64,000 nucleotides of DNA, taken from positions 1,116,001-1,180,000 of the forward strand of contig JAETXT010000005.1 in the NCBI GenBank assembly GCA_019188255.1, given 5' to 3'. The notes under the pieces were generated by a model. It did no database searches and was not told the DNA's origin. It worked only from the letters and a program-made list of their open reading frames with translations. The position numbers and the translations under genes are program-made. Each line of letters begins with the position of its first letter. The stretch's first letter is position 1. Positions 55,792 through 64,000 of the stretch are shown here, one piece after another. This stretch comes from Verticillium longisporum. Taxonomy: Eukaryota > Ascomycota > Sordariomycetes > Glomerellales > Plectosphaerellaceae.

Positions 55792-57094
55792 CTAGGACGT
55801 CTTCTTGGGCGCCGCGGCACCGCTGAGGTAGCGGTTGGCGTCCGTGAGATTGTAGAACTGGCGGACGCCGTTCTTGACGGCCTCCCAGACCTGGCGAGCC
55901 TGGGGAGGAGTGCCCTGGTTGCCGACGGCCGAGTCGACGCGGGCCTCGAGCTCGCTGACGCTGTTCTGGATGTGCGAGCTCTGGGCGAAGCGCGCGCGCA
56001 GGAACGCCGTGTAGATGACAATCAGGATCCACGAGCGGCGCTGGAAGAGAATGGCCGAGAGCAGGACGCGGAACCACAGGGCGAGCTCGAGCTTGCCGAC
56101 GATGGACATGGAAAAGTCGTAGTACTGCTTCACAAAGGCGCCGATCTTGTCGGCAACGGCGTTCGTCTGCGGCTTGGCAGCGGCGGGCGAGTCGCCGGTG
56201 GCGGCGGGCGCAGGCTTGGAGGGCGAGATGGTGGGGATCAGGTTGGCGCGCGAGTACGTGGCAACGTGGAAGATGGAGTAGATGGTGTAGGGCAGAAGCG
56301 CCAGGGGGTACTGAGGGGCGAAGAGCCAGACGAGGGCCATGCCTGGAAAGGTCAGCGGTCAGCGGTCTGGGTGAGCGTGGGAAGAAAGGCTACGGCGTGG
56401 GAGGACAGATGACGGCGTGGGAGGAAAGGTGACGGCGTGGGAGGAAGGTGACGGCGTGGCATACCAAGGTACTGGACGTTCTCGTCGCTGAGGATGGTGA
56501 TGGGGTTCTGGAGGTTCCTGGCGCCGGAGCGAGCACGCGCCCTCCAGGTCTTGTAGACGACGATGCCGTAGGTGACGGCGGCGGCGACAAAGGCGGTGCG
56601 GTAGGAGAACTGCGCCATGCCCGAGTAATAGTTGAGGCGGATCCACGAGAAGCCGTAGCGGATCGTGCAGAGGATCAGGACGGCATGGCTAGAGCGGCAT
56701 GGTCAGCATTGTCGTCTCGAACGTCTCCTAGCGCTCAATAGTCTCGCTCCTTGTCGCAGCCGTCGGAGGACGCCGGAGTGGAGAGGCATGCGCTCGGAGA
56801 GGGGGAAGGGGGAGTTGAGCGGGTGCGTGTGGGCTCCGCAAGTGCAGGACAGGCGAGACAGGCACACGACACATGCCACGATGCAGGATGTTTGGGGCGA
56901 GGAGAGACATACCCAGCGAACCAGCCGACTGGGAAAGACGAGGAGTCAGCAAGACGACGTCAAAAGCGGGCATGAGGCCACGAGCAAAAGAGCGCAAAAG
57001 AGCGGTGGGCAAGACTGGACATACATTGCAGCGTCTGGGCGAGCTGGAGGAGGCGCTGTTGGAGCGGCAAATCAGCCGACGGAGGGGGAGCCAT
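55792..57094 (-). CDS. POM33: Pom33/TMEM33-family nuclear-pore/ER membrane protein
   Basis: Four exons, 57094-57025, 56928-56913, 56688-56465 and 56342-55792, 286 residues; all three introns split codons and all phases agree. Exon 2 is only 16 nt (encoding most of FGWFAG). Hydrophobic segments: HAVLILCTIRYGFSWI, FSYRTAFVAAAVTYGIVVYKTW, YLGMALVWLFAPQYPLALLPYTIYSIFHVATYSR and LALWFRVLLSAILFQRRSWILIVIYTAFL. The motif IYSIFHVATYSRANLIP is typical of the Pom33/Per33/TMEM33 (Kruppel-homologue) family, which sits in the nuclear envelope and ER and assists pore distribution. The C-terminal half ends in an amphipathic, membrane-associating region. Intron 3 holds a 20-bp tandem repeat. Confidence 0.92.
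56392..56460. repeat. 20-bp tandem repeat in Pom33 intron 3
   Basis: Units ACGGCGTGGGAGGAAAGGTG at 56392-56411, 56412-56431 and 56432-56450 (one base shorter), plus a half unit adjoining the splice donor. Confidence 0.85.
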
Positions 57095-58282
57095 TATGAG
57101 GTCGGGATCTCTGGGAGAACAGCGAACAGGAAGCTCGTGGAGTCGAAAATGCGAGTGATTGGCAGGCGGGAAAAGGTTGAAAGGGAGCAGGAGGGAGTTT
57201 GAGGGGGGAGAAGTGATGCTGTCGAGGGAAAGCTGGCAAGAAGTGAACAGCGACGACAAAAGCGGTCGGAGTCGGTGGTCGGGGGTGGGTAGGTAGATGT
57301 GGATTAGAATGTTCAGTGGCTGGCATGAGCAAAATGGAGCAGCTGTCGTCTGTGTGCTCCTCTCCGTGCTCCTCTCAGTGCTCCTCTCCGTGCTCCTCTC
57401 TTCTGTGCTCTGCGAGTGAACCGTGCAGCAGGTGCAGCTGGTGCAGCTGGTGGAGGGGCTGGTCTGTGCACCACCTGCGTCACTGCCTCTTCTTCTCAGC
57501 TCCTCCCTGTTCGCGCAATCGGTCTCGGGAAGGGGCGAGGGCGTAACCTTGGCTTGCGAGTTGGCTTTCAGGGTCTGGCCAAGCGGGGCTTTCCCTCATT
57601 CTTGCCTTCCCGCCTCTATGGATTTAACGTTGCTTGCTGCTGGAAGGTCATGGTGAAAAAGCTCCGGGTGATCTGCCCTTCAGCCTCTTCTTCGTCTTGG
57701 TGATGGCATGTATAATCTGTGCTCAAAGGGTTTTTTTATTTCCCAATATTTCTGTGGCTTCGCTGTGTGCACAAGATCATCCCAGGCCCAACATCAATTC
57801 TCCCAATGCTTCTAGGTCGCTCCATAGGGAAATCGCTGTGAGACAACGGCCGCAGAGGACGTCACTGTTCCTCAAGTTCCAGTCTTCTCTCCTCATAACC
57901 TGAACGCGGCAGAGGTGGCTCGGAATCAAGCAGACAGCTCTCCATGCCGTCATTTCGTCATCGTCCATCACCTCGACGCCGCTTGTTCTTACGCCGTCTC
58001 AGGTACTAGAGAGCTTTGGCCAATGAGGTGGGGTCGCTCGTGAGCTTTCGGCCACACTGTACAAGGCTCCCACTTCCCCCGTAAACACAGTGCGCCATGA
58101 GTAAGTGCCAATTGGAGCCGATAGGGTACTCGGTAGGCAGGTGTGGCCTGTGATAGCTCCTCCACGAATTGAGAAATGTTGAGACCGCAGAACAAGTAGT
58201 CTCCGGCACCTCCAGCAACAATCACCGCCCGCCGTCTTGCCCGTCGAAGCGCGTGCCGACAACAAAGCCTCAATTAGCGAGC
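57095..58282. promoter_or_regulatory. divergent region between Pom33 and ALG9
   Basis: 1.2 kb upstream of both genes. Contains a 12-bp tandem repeat (separate entry) and GGTGCAGCTG units near 57424-57450. No gene recognised on either strand. Confidence 0.55.
57354..57401. repeat. 12-bp tandem repeat, four copies
   Basis: GTGCTCCTCTCC units at 57354, 57366, 57378 and 57390, with single-base changes in the last position of two copies. Confidence 0.85.
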
Positions 58283-60224
58283 ATGCCACCCAAAGCTGCC
58301 GCCCGGAACGAATACGTTCACCCAGAGGCGAGCCATGCCAAAAAGAAGTGCGTCAGGGTCTTAGGTGTCAACCCAAAGCCATCCTCCCCCACCACCCCAC
58401 GTTGGCAGACCTGAGCCTCCTCCTGCTGACCATCGCCATCGCCTTCAGGGTCCCCAGCGCGTATGGCATCCAGCCCATCACCGCCTTCTACTGCTTCCTG
58501 ACGGCCAACCTCATCTCTGCCGTGTTCGCCCCGATCCAGGACTGCGACGAAACGTTCAACTATTACGAGCCCACCCACTACATTTCCCATGGTTATGGCC
58601 TCCAGACCTGGGAGTACTCGCCCGACTATGCCATTCGCAGCTGGCTCTACGTCGTCATCCACGCCGTCGTTGGGAACCTGCGCCGCCTGCTGCCTCAGAC
58701 GAGCAAGGTGGGCGAGTTCTACTTCATCCGCTATGTCCTCGCCATCGCCTGCGCCCTGTGCCAGGTCCTCCTCTTCCGCGTCGTGAGCACCACGCTCAAT
58801 GCACGGATCGGCATCATCTTTCTCTTTGCCACCGTCTTCAGCGCCGGAAACTTCCACGCCAGCACCGCCTTCCTGCCCTCGAGCTTCGCCATGTACGCCA
58901 GCATGCTCGGTGCCACGGCCTTCATGAACTGGCGCGGTGGCCTCAAAACGTCCCAGGGGATCGCCTGGTTTGCCGCCGGTGCCGTGGTGGGCTGGCCGTT
59001 CGCCGGCGCACTCTGCATTCCGTTCCTGGTCGAGGAGGGTCTCATGGCTCTGTTTAGCGACAAGGAACGGTTCATCGAAGCCATCTGGCGTGTGACGCGC
59101 GGTGTCACAGGGGCCCTCATCCTAGCGGTACGTCTTGCCCGACGACTAGACGCATTGTAATGTGTACCCCTGACTGACAAATGCAGGCCTTTGATACCGC
59201 CATCAACACCTTTTTCTACCGAAAGCTGGAAATCATCCCCTGGAACATCATCAAGTACAACGTCCTGGGCGAAACCGGCGGACCCGACCTTTACGGCACC
59301 GAGCCCTGGACCTTCTACTTCCGCAACCTGACCCTGAATCACAACATCTGGTTCGTCTTGGCTCTGCTCTGCCTGCCGTTGTTCCTCCTCCAGAAGATAT
59401 TGTCGCCGTCGAGCCAGGGTTTCCAGACAGGTCTGCGGGCGCTCATCTTTATCTCACCCTTTTACCTGTGGCTCGGCATCTTCACGTCCCAGCCGCACAA
59501 AGAGGAGCGCTTCATGTACCCGGCGTACCCCTTCCTCGCCATCAACGCTGCCATGTCGCTTCACATTCTTCTCGGCGCCTTGGGCCAAAGTGATCCGAAG
59601 ACGCTGATCGGCAAGATTCCGGCCAAGCTCAAGCTTGTGGCCGTGGCACTCACCATGATCCTGTCCATCGACATCGGTCTCGCGCGCATATACGGCATCT
59701 ACTCGGCCTACTCGGCGCCCATGCGTATCTACACACCACTCGCCAACGGCATTGGCGGCTCGGGGGATTCGGTTTGTTTCGGCAAGGAGTGGTACCGCTT
59801 CCCGTCCTCGTACTTCCTGCCGCGCGACATGCGGCCCAAGTTCGTGCGGTCCGAGTTCCGTGGCCTTCTACCGGGGGAGTTCTCGGAGGCAAGGATCGGA
59901 TTCGGCTTTTGGAGCGGCACATGGCTGCCTACGAGCGGCCTGAACGATCGCAACCAGGAGGACCTCAGCAAGTACGTTGAGCCTCGCATGTGTTCCTTCA
60001 TGGTCGACACGCAGTTTCCTGCGAGGACAGAGCCGCTGCCGCCCAATGAGCCGGACTACGTTGCCGACGAGGAGAACTGGGAGGTCGTCAAGTGTGTGCC
60101 ATTCCTGGATGCCGCCAATACCCACCCATTAGCGAGAGCTATCTGGGTGCCCGAGGTGTCGCTGGTACCGGAAAAGTACCAGAGGAAGTGGGGACGACAC
60201 TGCCTCTTGAAGAGGAAGAAATGA
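58283..60224 (+). CDS. ALG9: ALG9 alpha-1,2-mannosyltransferase (apparent N-terminal frame problem)
   Basis: GT22 enzyme adding mannose from dolichol-phosphate-mannose to the lipid-linked oligosaccharide in the ER lumen. The conserved frame runs to 59127 and, after a 59-nt intron, 59187-60224. Diagnostic stretches: IQDCDETFNYYEPTHYISHG with the acidic D-E motif of the first lumenal loop, GLQTWEYSPDYAIRSWLY, and HKEERFMYPAYPF; about ten hydrophobic helices. The conserved frame has no ATG near its start, only a TTG at 58237. The natural start is ATG 58283 (MPPKAAARNEY, basic), in another frame; it joins if the A run at 58340-58344 had one more base. A 41-nt intron (58316-58356) would also restore frame but has no branch site. 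Confidence 0.93.
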
Positions 60225-60854
60225 GCATCGTTGGCGTACTGATGCATGTACAATGTGGCATGGCCTTACGGAAACATACCTCGGAATAGACTGACACCTG
60301 GATTGGAGAGGAACAGGATCCTTGTAAACATGAATGGCTTCCACTGGCAACGTCACCTCCAACCTGTGCCGATGACACGATAACCATGCGGAGAGTGAAC
60401 CAAGAACGCATAAAGGGGGGTATTTCTCCGGCACCGCGTCGTTTGCCAACCCCGCGCCCCGCCTCCAACCCCCCTGGACCAGCGCCCTCCCCGCCGATCC
60501 TTCCATGTATTGGGGCTGCGTCGCGCCCTCTCTTTGACCCGATGGCCGAGGCGGGATCGCCATTTTGTGTTTTTGTATTGACAAGCTTAAGCGCAGGCTA
60601 AACAAGGTCCAGCACCATGACCATGCTGATCAACTCATGACTCGGCCAAGTCGGTTGTGGAGAGGTGCGATTCTCCCCCCAGATCCCAAATCCGGGGCCC
60701 CGGACCTGGGGCCTTTCGGCACATTGAGAGACGACAGCCCCCCCGGCTAGGCTGTCCACTTGTGGAATGGCAAAGGTTTAAGAAGCCTGTATTGTCGCCG
60801 GGTTGCTCTCGTCCTGCGACACCCGTCAGCGTTGTTTGCAGCATACCGTGAAAC
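60225..60854. other. tandem intergenic spacer
   Basis: 0.63 kb between ALG9 and the rhamnosidase gene; no gene recognised. Confidence 0.6.
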
Positions 60855-62915
60855 ATGATGCGCTGCCTTTCGATCCTCGCCAGCTTCGCCACGGTCGTCG
60901 CCGCGGGCCCCGGCTGCTGGCGCAACTCGACGTGTTCGCACCCGACCGAGCCCTCGTTCCCCGGCATCTGGGAGAAGAACATCTACGCGCCTCCCTCGCG
61001 CACCGCACGCCCTGCCTCCATCCTCTCGCTGGCCGACGCGTCCGTCCTCTCTTCGTTTCCCGGGGATGACGCGACCCGCACACTGAAGGGCAACGGCTCG
61101 GCCCTCGTCTTCGACTTTGGCGTCCTCGTCGGCGGTCTCACGTCCGTCTCGTACACGGCCAACACGGGCGCGCCGGCGACGCTCGGTCTCGCCTGGACCG
61201 AGGCCAAGAACTGGATCGGCGAGTACTCCGACTCGTCCAACGGCAATTACCGCGGGCCCGGCCAGGCCCTCATCAGCGAGGACGGCGCTCTCTACGCGCC
61301 AGTGCGCCAAGCCGCCGGAAGCAGCGGCAACTATACGGTTCCGTTTGCGCAGCTGCGCGGCGGCTTCCGCTACCTGACGGTCTACCTCCTGACCAACGAC
61401 ACGGCAGCGAGCGTGACGCTCGATGATGTCTCGCTGGAGATTGTCTTCCAGCCTACGTGGCCGAACCTGCGCGCCTACCAGGGCTACTTCCACTCGCCCG
61501 ACGAGGAGCTCAACCGCATATGGTACGCCGGCGCCTATACGCTGCAGACCAACGCCGCGCCGCCCGAGACGGGCCGCGTCGTAACGGAGGATATATGGAA
61601 CGGCGGCTGGAAGAACGATGCCTGGCTCGGTGTCGGCGAGTCTCTGCTCCTCGACGGCGCCAAGCGCGACCGCTGGATCTGGCCCGGCGACATGGGCGTC
61701 GCGGTGCCCGCGGCCTTTGTCAGCACGGGCGATCTCGAGAGCGCCCGCAACGCCATCGAGACCATGTTTGAGTTCCAGGAGCCGAGCGGCATCTTCCCGC
61801 GCGCCGGTCCGCCGTACCTCGACGCCACGAGCGACACGTATCACATGTGGACCATGATCGGCGCGTACAACTATGTCCTCTATTCGGGCGATCTCGACTG
61901 GCTCAACGCCCACTGGGCCACCTACCGCAAAGCCATGGACTACATCTACGGCAAGGTCCTGCCGGCGCCGTCGGGCCTGCTCAACGCCTCAGCGACTGGC
62001 GACTGGGCGCGATACATCAACTCGATGAACGGCAGCGCGCCCAACATGCTCCTCTACCGCACCCTGCAGACGGGCGCCTGGCTCGCCGAGCTGGCACCAG
62101 AGGATTCGTCGAATACGACCAACCTCACCGAGACTTGGCTTGCGCAAGCCGTCGAGCTCAAGTCCGCCATCATGACCCACCTCTGGGACGACAAGAAGGG
62201 CGCCTTCATCGACGGCTGGAAGAACCGCACACTGTATCCTCAGGACGCCAACAGCTACGCCCTGGCCTTTGGCGTGCTGGACCCGGCCTCGGACGAAGCC
62301 GCCGCTGTGTCGACTGCGCTGACGCAGAACTGGACACCCATCGGCCCTGCTTCCCCTGAGCTTCCTGGCAATATCTCACCCTTCATCAGCTCCATCGAGC
62401 TCGAGGCGCACTTTGCCGTCGGTCGCGCCGATCGTGCCCTGCAGCTGATCCACGATTCGTGGGGATGGTACATCCACCACCCCAACGGTACCGAGTCCAC
62501 AGTCATCGAGGGGTACCTCGTGGATGGGTCCTCCGGCTACCGGTCGTCGCGCGGTTACACCAACGGTCCCAGCTATGCGCGTCTCGCTCACGGATGGAGC
62601 GCCGGGCCGACTCATGCTCTGACGGGGTCCCTCGTCGGTCTCAAGGAGTCGGAGCTGGCAGGCGCAACGTGGACGCTGAAGCCTGTCTTCAACCAGCTGC
62701 CCTCGGCGCAAGCCGGCTTCACGACGAATCTGGGCAAGTTTAGCGCTAAATGGGAGGTCAGCAACGGGGTGGCCACTGTTGAGTGGGAGACGCCGACGGG
62801 TACCAAGGGCTGGCTAGATCTCGGACGTGAGAAGAAGTGGGTGGAGGGCGGAGCGGGTAAGACAGTGGTCAAAGTAGGCGGTGGACATTGTGTCCCAAGG
62901 CCGAAGCCGCAATGA
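60855..62915 (+). CDS. secreted GH78 alpha-L-rhamnosidase-like glycoside hydrolase
   Basis: Single exon, 686 residues. Signal peptide MMRCLSILASFATVVAAG, then an N-terminal beta-sandwich (FDFGVLVGGLTSVSYTA to about residue 210) and the (alpha/alpha)6 barrel. Barrel landmarks: YAGAYTLQTNAAPPETG, LLLDGAKRDRWIWPGDMGVA (the GH78 acidic region with the likely catalytic carboxylates), PYLDATSDTYHMW, and the C-terminal YTNGPSYARLAHGWSAGPTHALTG. About eight N-glycosylation sequons (NxS/T). Expected to release terminal rhamnose from plant glycosides or pectin; family includes other activities, so substrate is provisional. Full length with ordinary codon use; no adjacent regulator or transporter for rhamnose. 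Confidence 0.9.
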   Translation: MMRCLSILASFATVVAAGPGCWRNSTCSHPTEPSFPGIWEKNIYAPPSRTARPASILSLADASVLSSFPGDDATRTLKGNGSALVFDFGVLVGGLTSVSYTANTGAPATLGLAWTEAKNWIGEYSDSSNGNYRGPGQALISEDGALYAPVRQAAGSSGNYTVPFAQLRGGFRYLTVYLLTNDTAASVTLDDVSLEIVFQPTWPNLRAYQGYFHSPDEELNRIWYAGAYTLQTNAAPPETGRVVTEDIWNGGWKNDAWLGVGESLLLDGAKRDRWIWPGDMGVAVPAAFVSTGDLESARNAIETMFEFQEPSGIFPRAGPPYLDATSDTYHMWTMIGAYNYVLYSGDLDWLNAHWATYRKAMDYIYGKVLPAPSGLLNASATGDWARYINSMNGSAPNMLLYRTLQTGAWLAELAPEDSSNTTNLTETWLAQAVELKSAIMTHLWDDKKGAFIDGWKNRTLYPQDANSYALAFGVLDPASDEAAAVSTALTQNWTPIGPASPELPGNISPFISSIELEAHFAVGRADRALQLIHDSWGWYIHHPNGTESTVIEGYLVDGSSGYRSSRGYTNGPSYARLAHGWSAGPTHALTGSLVGLKESELAGATWTLKPVFNQLPSAQAGFTTNLGKFSAKWEVSNGVATVEWETPTGTKGWLDLGREKKWVEGGAGKTVVKVGGGHCVPRPKPQ

Positions 62916-63254
62916 ATGATAGATACGAGTCGGTGCATGCGTCTCCTGTGCCCGTCAAGGACGGACCAGAAGGCAACGAGCCTCAAGGAGTGGTGAGGGT
63001 ATGATACGAAGTCCCAGCGGCGGGAGAACAGCCATATCCAGCACAGCACCACAGAAGAAACAAAAATGATCAAATCAACGCAGCGAAATCTCGACGACCC
63101 CGGCGTTTCCCCATGTCACCATAAGCCTAGGTTCCTTCCCTGACATGCCAACTGCCATATGCCGAATGTGCCTCATGCGACGCCCTTCAGGTGAAGCATG
63201 TTAAGTGTGGGTATCCAAAGTGAGCAGAAAATCAAGAAATAACCGTCCCACTAT
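62916..63254. other. convergent intergenic spacer
   Basis: Between the 3' ends of the rhamnosidase and symporter genes; nothing recognised. Confidence 0.6.
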
Positions 63255-64000
63255 CTAGCGGATCAACGGCTCCTCACGAAGAGGTGCCTTGTTGTCGTCC
63301 ACAGGCCCATCCACGAGCGGCGCATGTTGGTGTCCCTGTGGGCTATCTTTGGGCAGAGAATCTTTCTCGCCGATGACTTCGTCGTCAGAAGTCTGACGCT
63401 GACCTGCCTCCATGTTCTCCGTGACCTCGACCTCGAGGGCACCGTTTGTAACACACGGAGCGTAGGGAATCTTTCCCTCGTTTTGGCGGTGGGCGGGGAT
63501 AAAGATGTTGAACCAGCGGGGGGCGATGAAGCCCGCGGCAATGATGATGAGAACAATGTGGGCAACAGCAAAGCCAAAGATGTGCAAAGGGTCTTTGCGC
63601 CCCTCGGCGTAGAAGGCTGGATACGAGAAACTGTACACAATGGCCAGAATTGGGGCGGCGACATACTTGACCAGGGGTCCCCAGAAGGCCGGGATGTTCC
63701 AATTCTTGCCAGAGCCGACAATAGTGTTCAAATCGCGACGAAGTTGGTTGGCCTGGATTGGTCAGCGAGAACGAAGTGCGGAAATGAATACAGGCGACTT
63801 ACCGAGTAGAATGCCATGTACCAAAACCTCGTCAGGAAGACGTTGGCCTTGAACATGTTGTCCGGACGGACATCGGGTGTCTTGGCAATGAACAGGGCAA
63901 CAACGGTTGCGACAATGTAGATACCGAAGCCAACGCCAGCACCAGCCTCGGCACTGACAGCCTGGGCCACAGTAACACCAAGAATCTGGCCGCCAAAATA
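63255..64000 (-). CDS. SNF-family (neurotransmitter:sodium symporter-like) transporter, C-terminal part
   Basis: The 3' two exons seen, 64000-63803 and 63752-63255; the gene continues off the right edge. The 50-nt intron (gtaagt...aatccag) is phase 0. Frame at the edge reads YFGGQILGVTVAQAVSAEAG, then helix GVGFGIYIVATVVALFIAKTPD, FLTRFWYMAFYSANQLRRDLN, and two more helices (WGPLVKYVAAPILAIVYSFSY and IFGFAVAHIVLIIIAAGFIAPRW). The acidic cytosolic tail is disordered. These match the C-terminal helices of fungal SNF-family proteins; substrate unknown and often amino-acid-like. Called from about 40 per cent of the protein. Confidence 0.8.

Noticed and set aside
60747..61913. 388-codon minus-strand open frame
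   Set aside because: Antisense of the rhamnosidase gene, no recognisable domain.

Overview
The window is nuclear DNA of a filamentous ascomycete (Pezizomycotina, most likely a Sordariomycete). Four things point there. Genes are short and split by 40-200 bp GT-AG introns, often with CTAAC/CTGAC-like branch points, and third codon positions are GC-rich. Families largely restricted to moulds are present: a PTH11-type rhodopsin-fold receptor, a DUF3425 bZIP factor, a HET-domain protein, Rds1-like ferritin and a fungal cupredoxin protein. One gene remnant carries C-to-T stop codons of the kind left by RIP. Intergenic DNA has KpnI-like TACCT/AGGTA palindrome clusters. No tRNA, rRNA, CRISPR or intact transposon was recognised. 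I cannot name the species.

Layout. 1-6 kb: 3' part of a PTH11-like receptor (+), NTF2/SnoaL-like protein (+), bZIP-DUF3425 factor (-), short-chain dehydrogenase (+). 6-11.8 kb: long gene-poor stretch leading to an 842-residue disordered basic/Ser-rich protein (+). 15.7-19.5 kb: Mpv17/PMP22 protein (+), mitochondrial dihydroorotate dehydrogenase (+), a second dehydrogenase (-) with a frameshift. 20-28 kb: Rds1-like secreted ferritin-fold protein (+), HET protein (-), F-box protein (-), beta-lactamase/transesterase-type hydrolase (-). 28.6-36.1 kb: three minus-strand housekeeping genes: Bir1, an M3 oligopeptidase and the Cdc4-type myosin light chain. 37-41.4 kb: frameshifted methyltransferase (-) divergent from a CoA-binding protein (+), then a GPR1/FUN34/YaaH acetate-type transporter (+). 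42.5-48.7 kb: double-cupredoxin secreted protein (-), SUR7/PalI membrane protein (+), FAD-dependent fumarate reductase/tricarballylate dehydrogenase-like enzyme (-). 48.7-51.8 kb: gene-poor, with a RIP-like pseudogene (-). 51.8-64 kb: 87-residue Pro-rich protein (+), PTEN (-), Pom33/TMEM33 (-), ALG9 (+), GH78 rhamnosidase (+), and the 3' end of an SNF-family symporter (-) leaving the right edge.

How the genes relate. Most are unrelated housekeeping or lineage-specific genes, as is normal for a fungal chromosome arm; I see no convincing biosynthetic gene cluster. Several act in broader shared areas: cell division (Bir1, Cdc4, PTEN), mitochondria (DHODH, Mpv17), ER/nuclear envelope (Pom33, ALG9), and secreted or surface proteins (GH78, cupredoxin, Rds1-like, SUR7).

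The main points for follow-up are: three conserved genes whose reading frame is broken by what looks like one missing base, twice in a homopolymer run; one well-supported and one possible GC-AG intron; a 16-nt microexon in Pom33; the cupredoxin protein whose C-terminal half may be a metal-free ferritin-like fold; and the RIP-like pseudogene. Exon boundaries were placed by eye from splice motifs, reading phase and family conservation.
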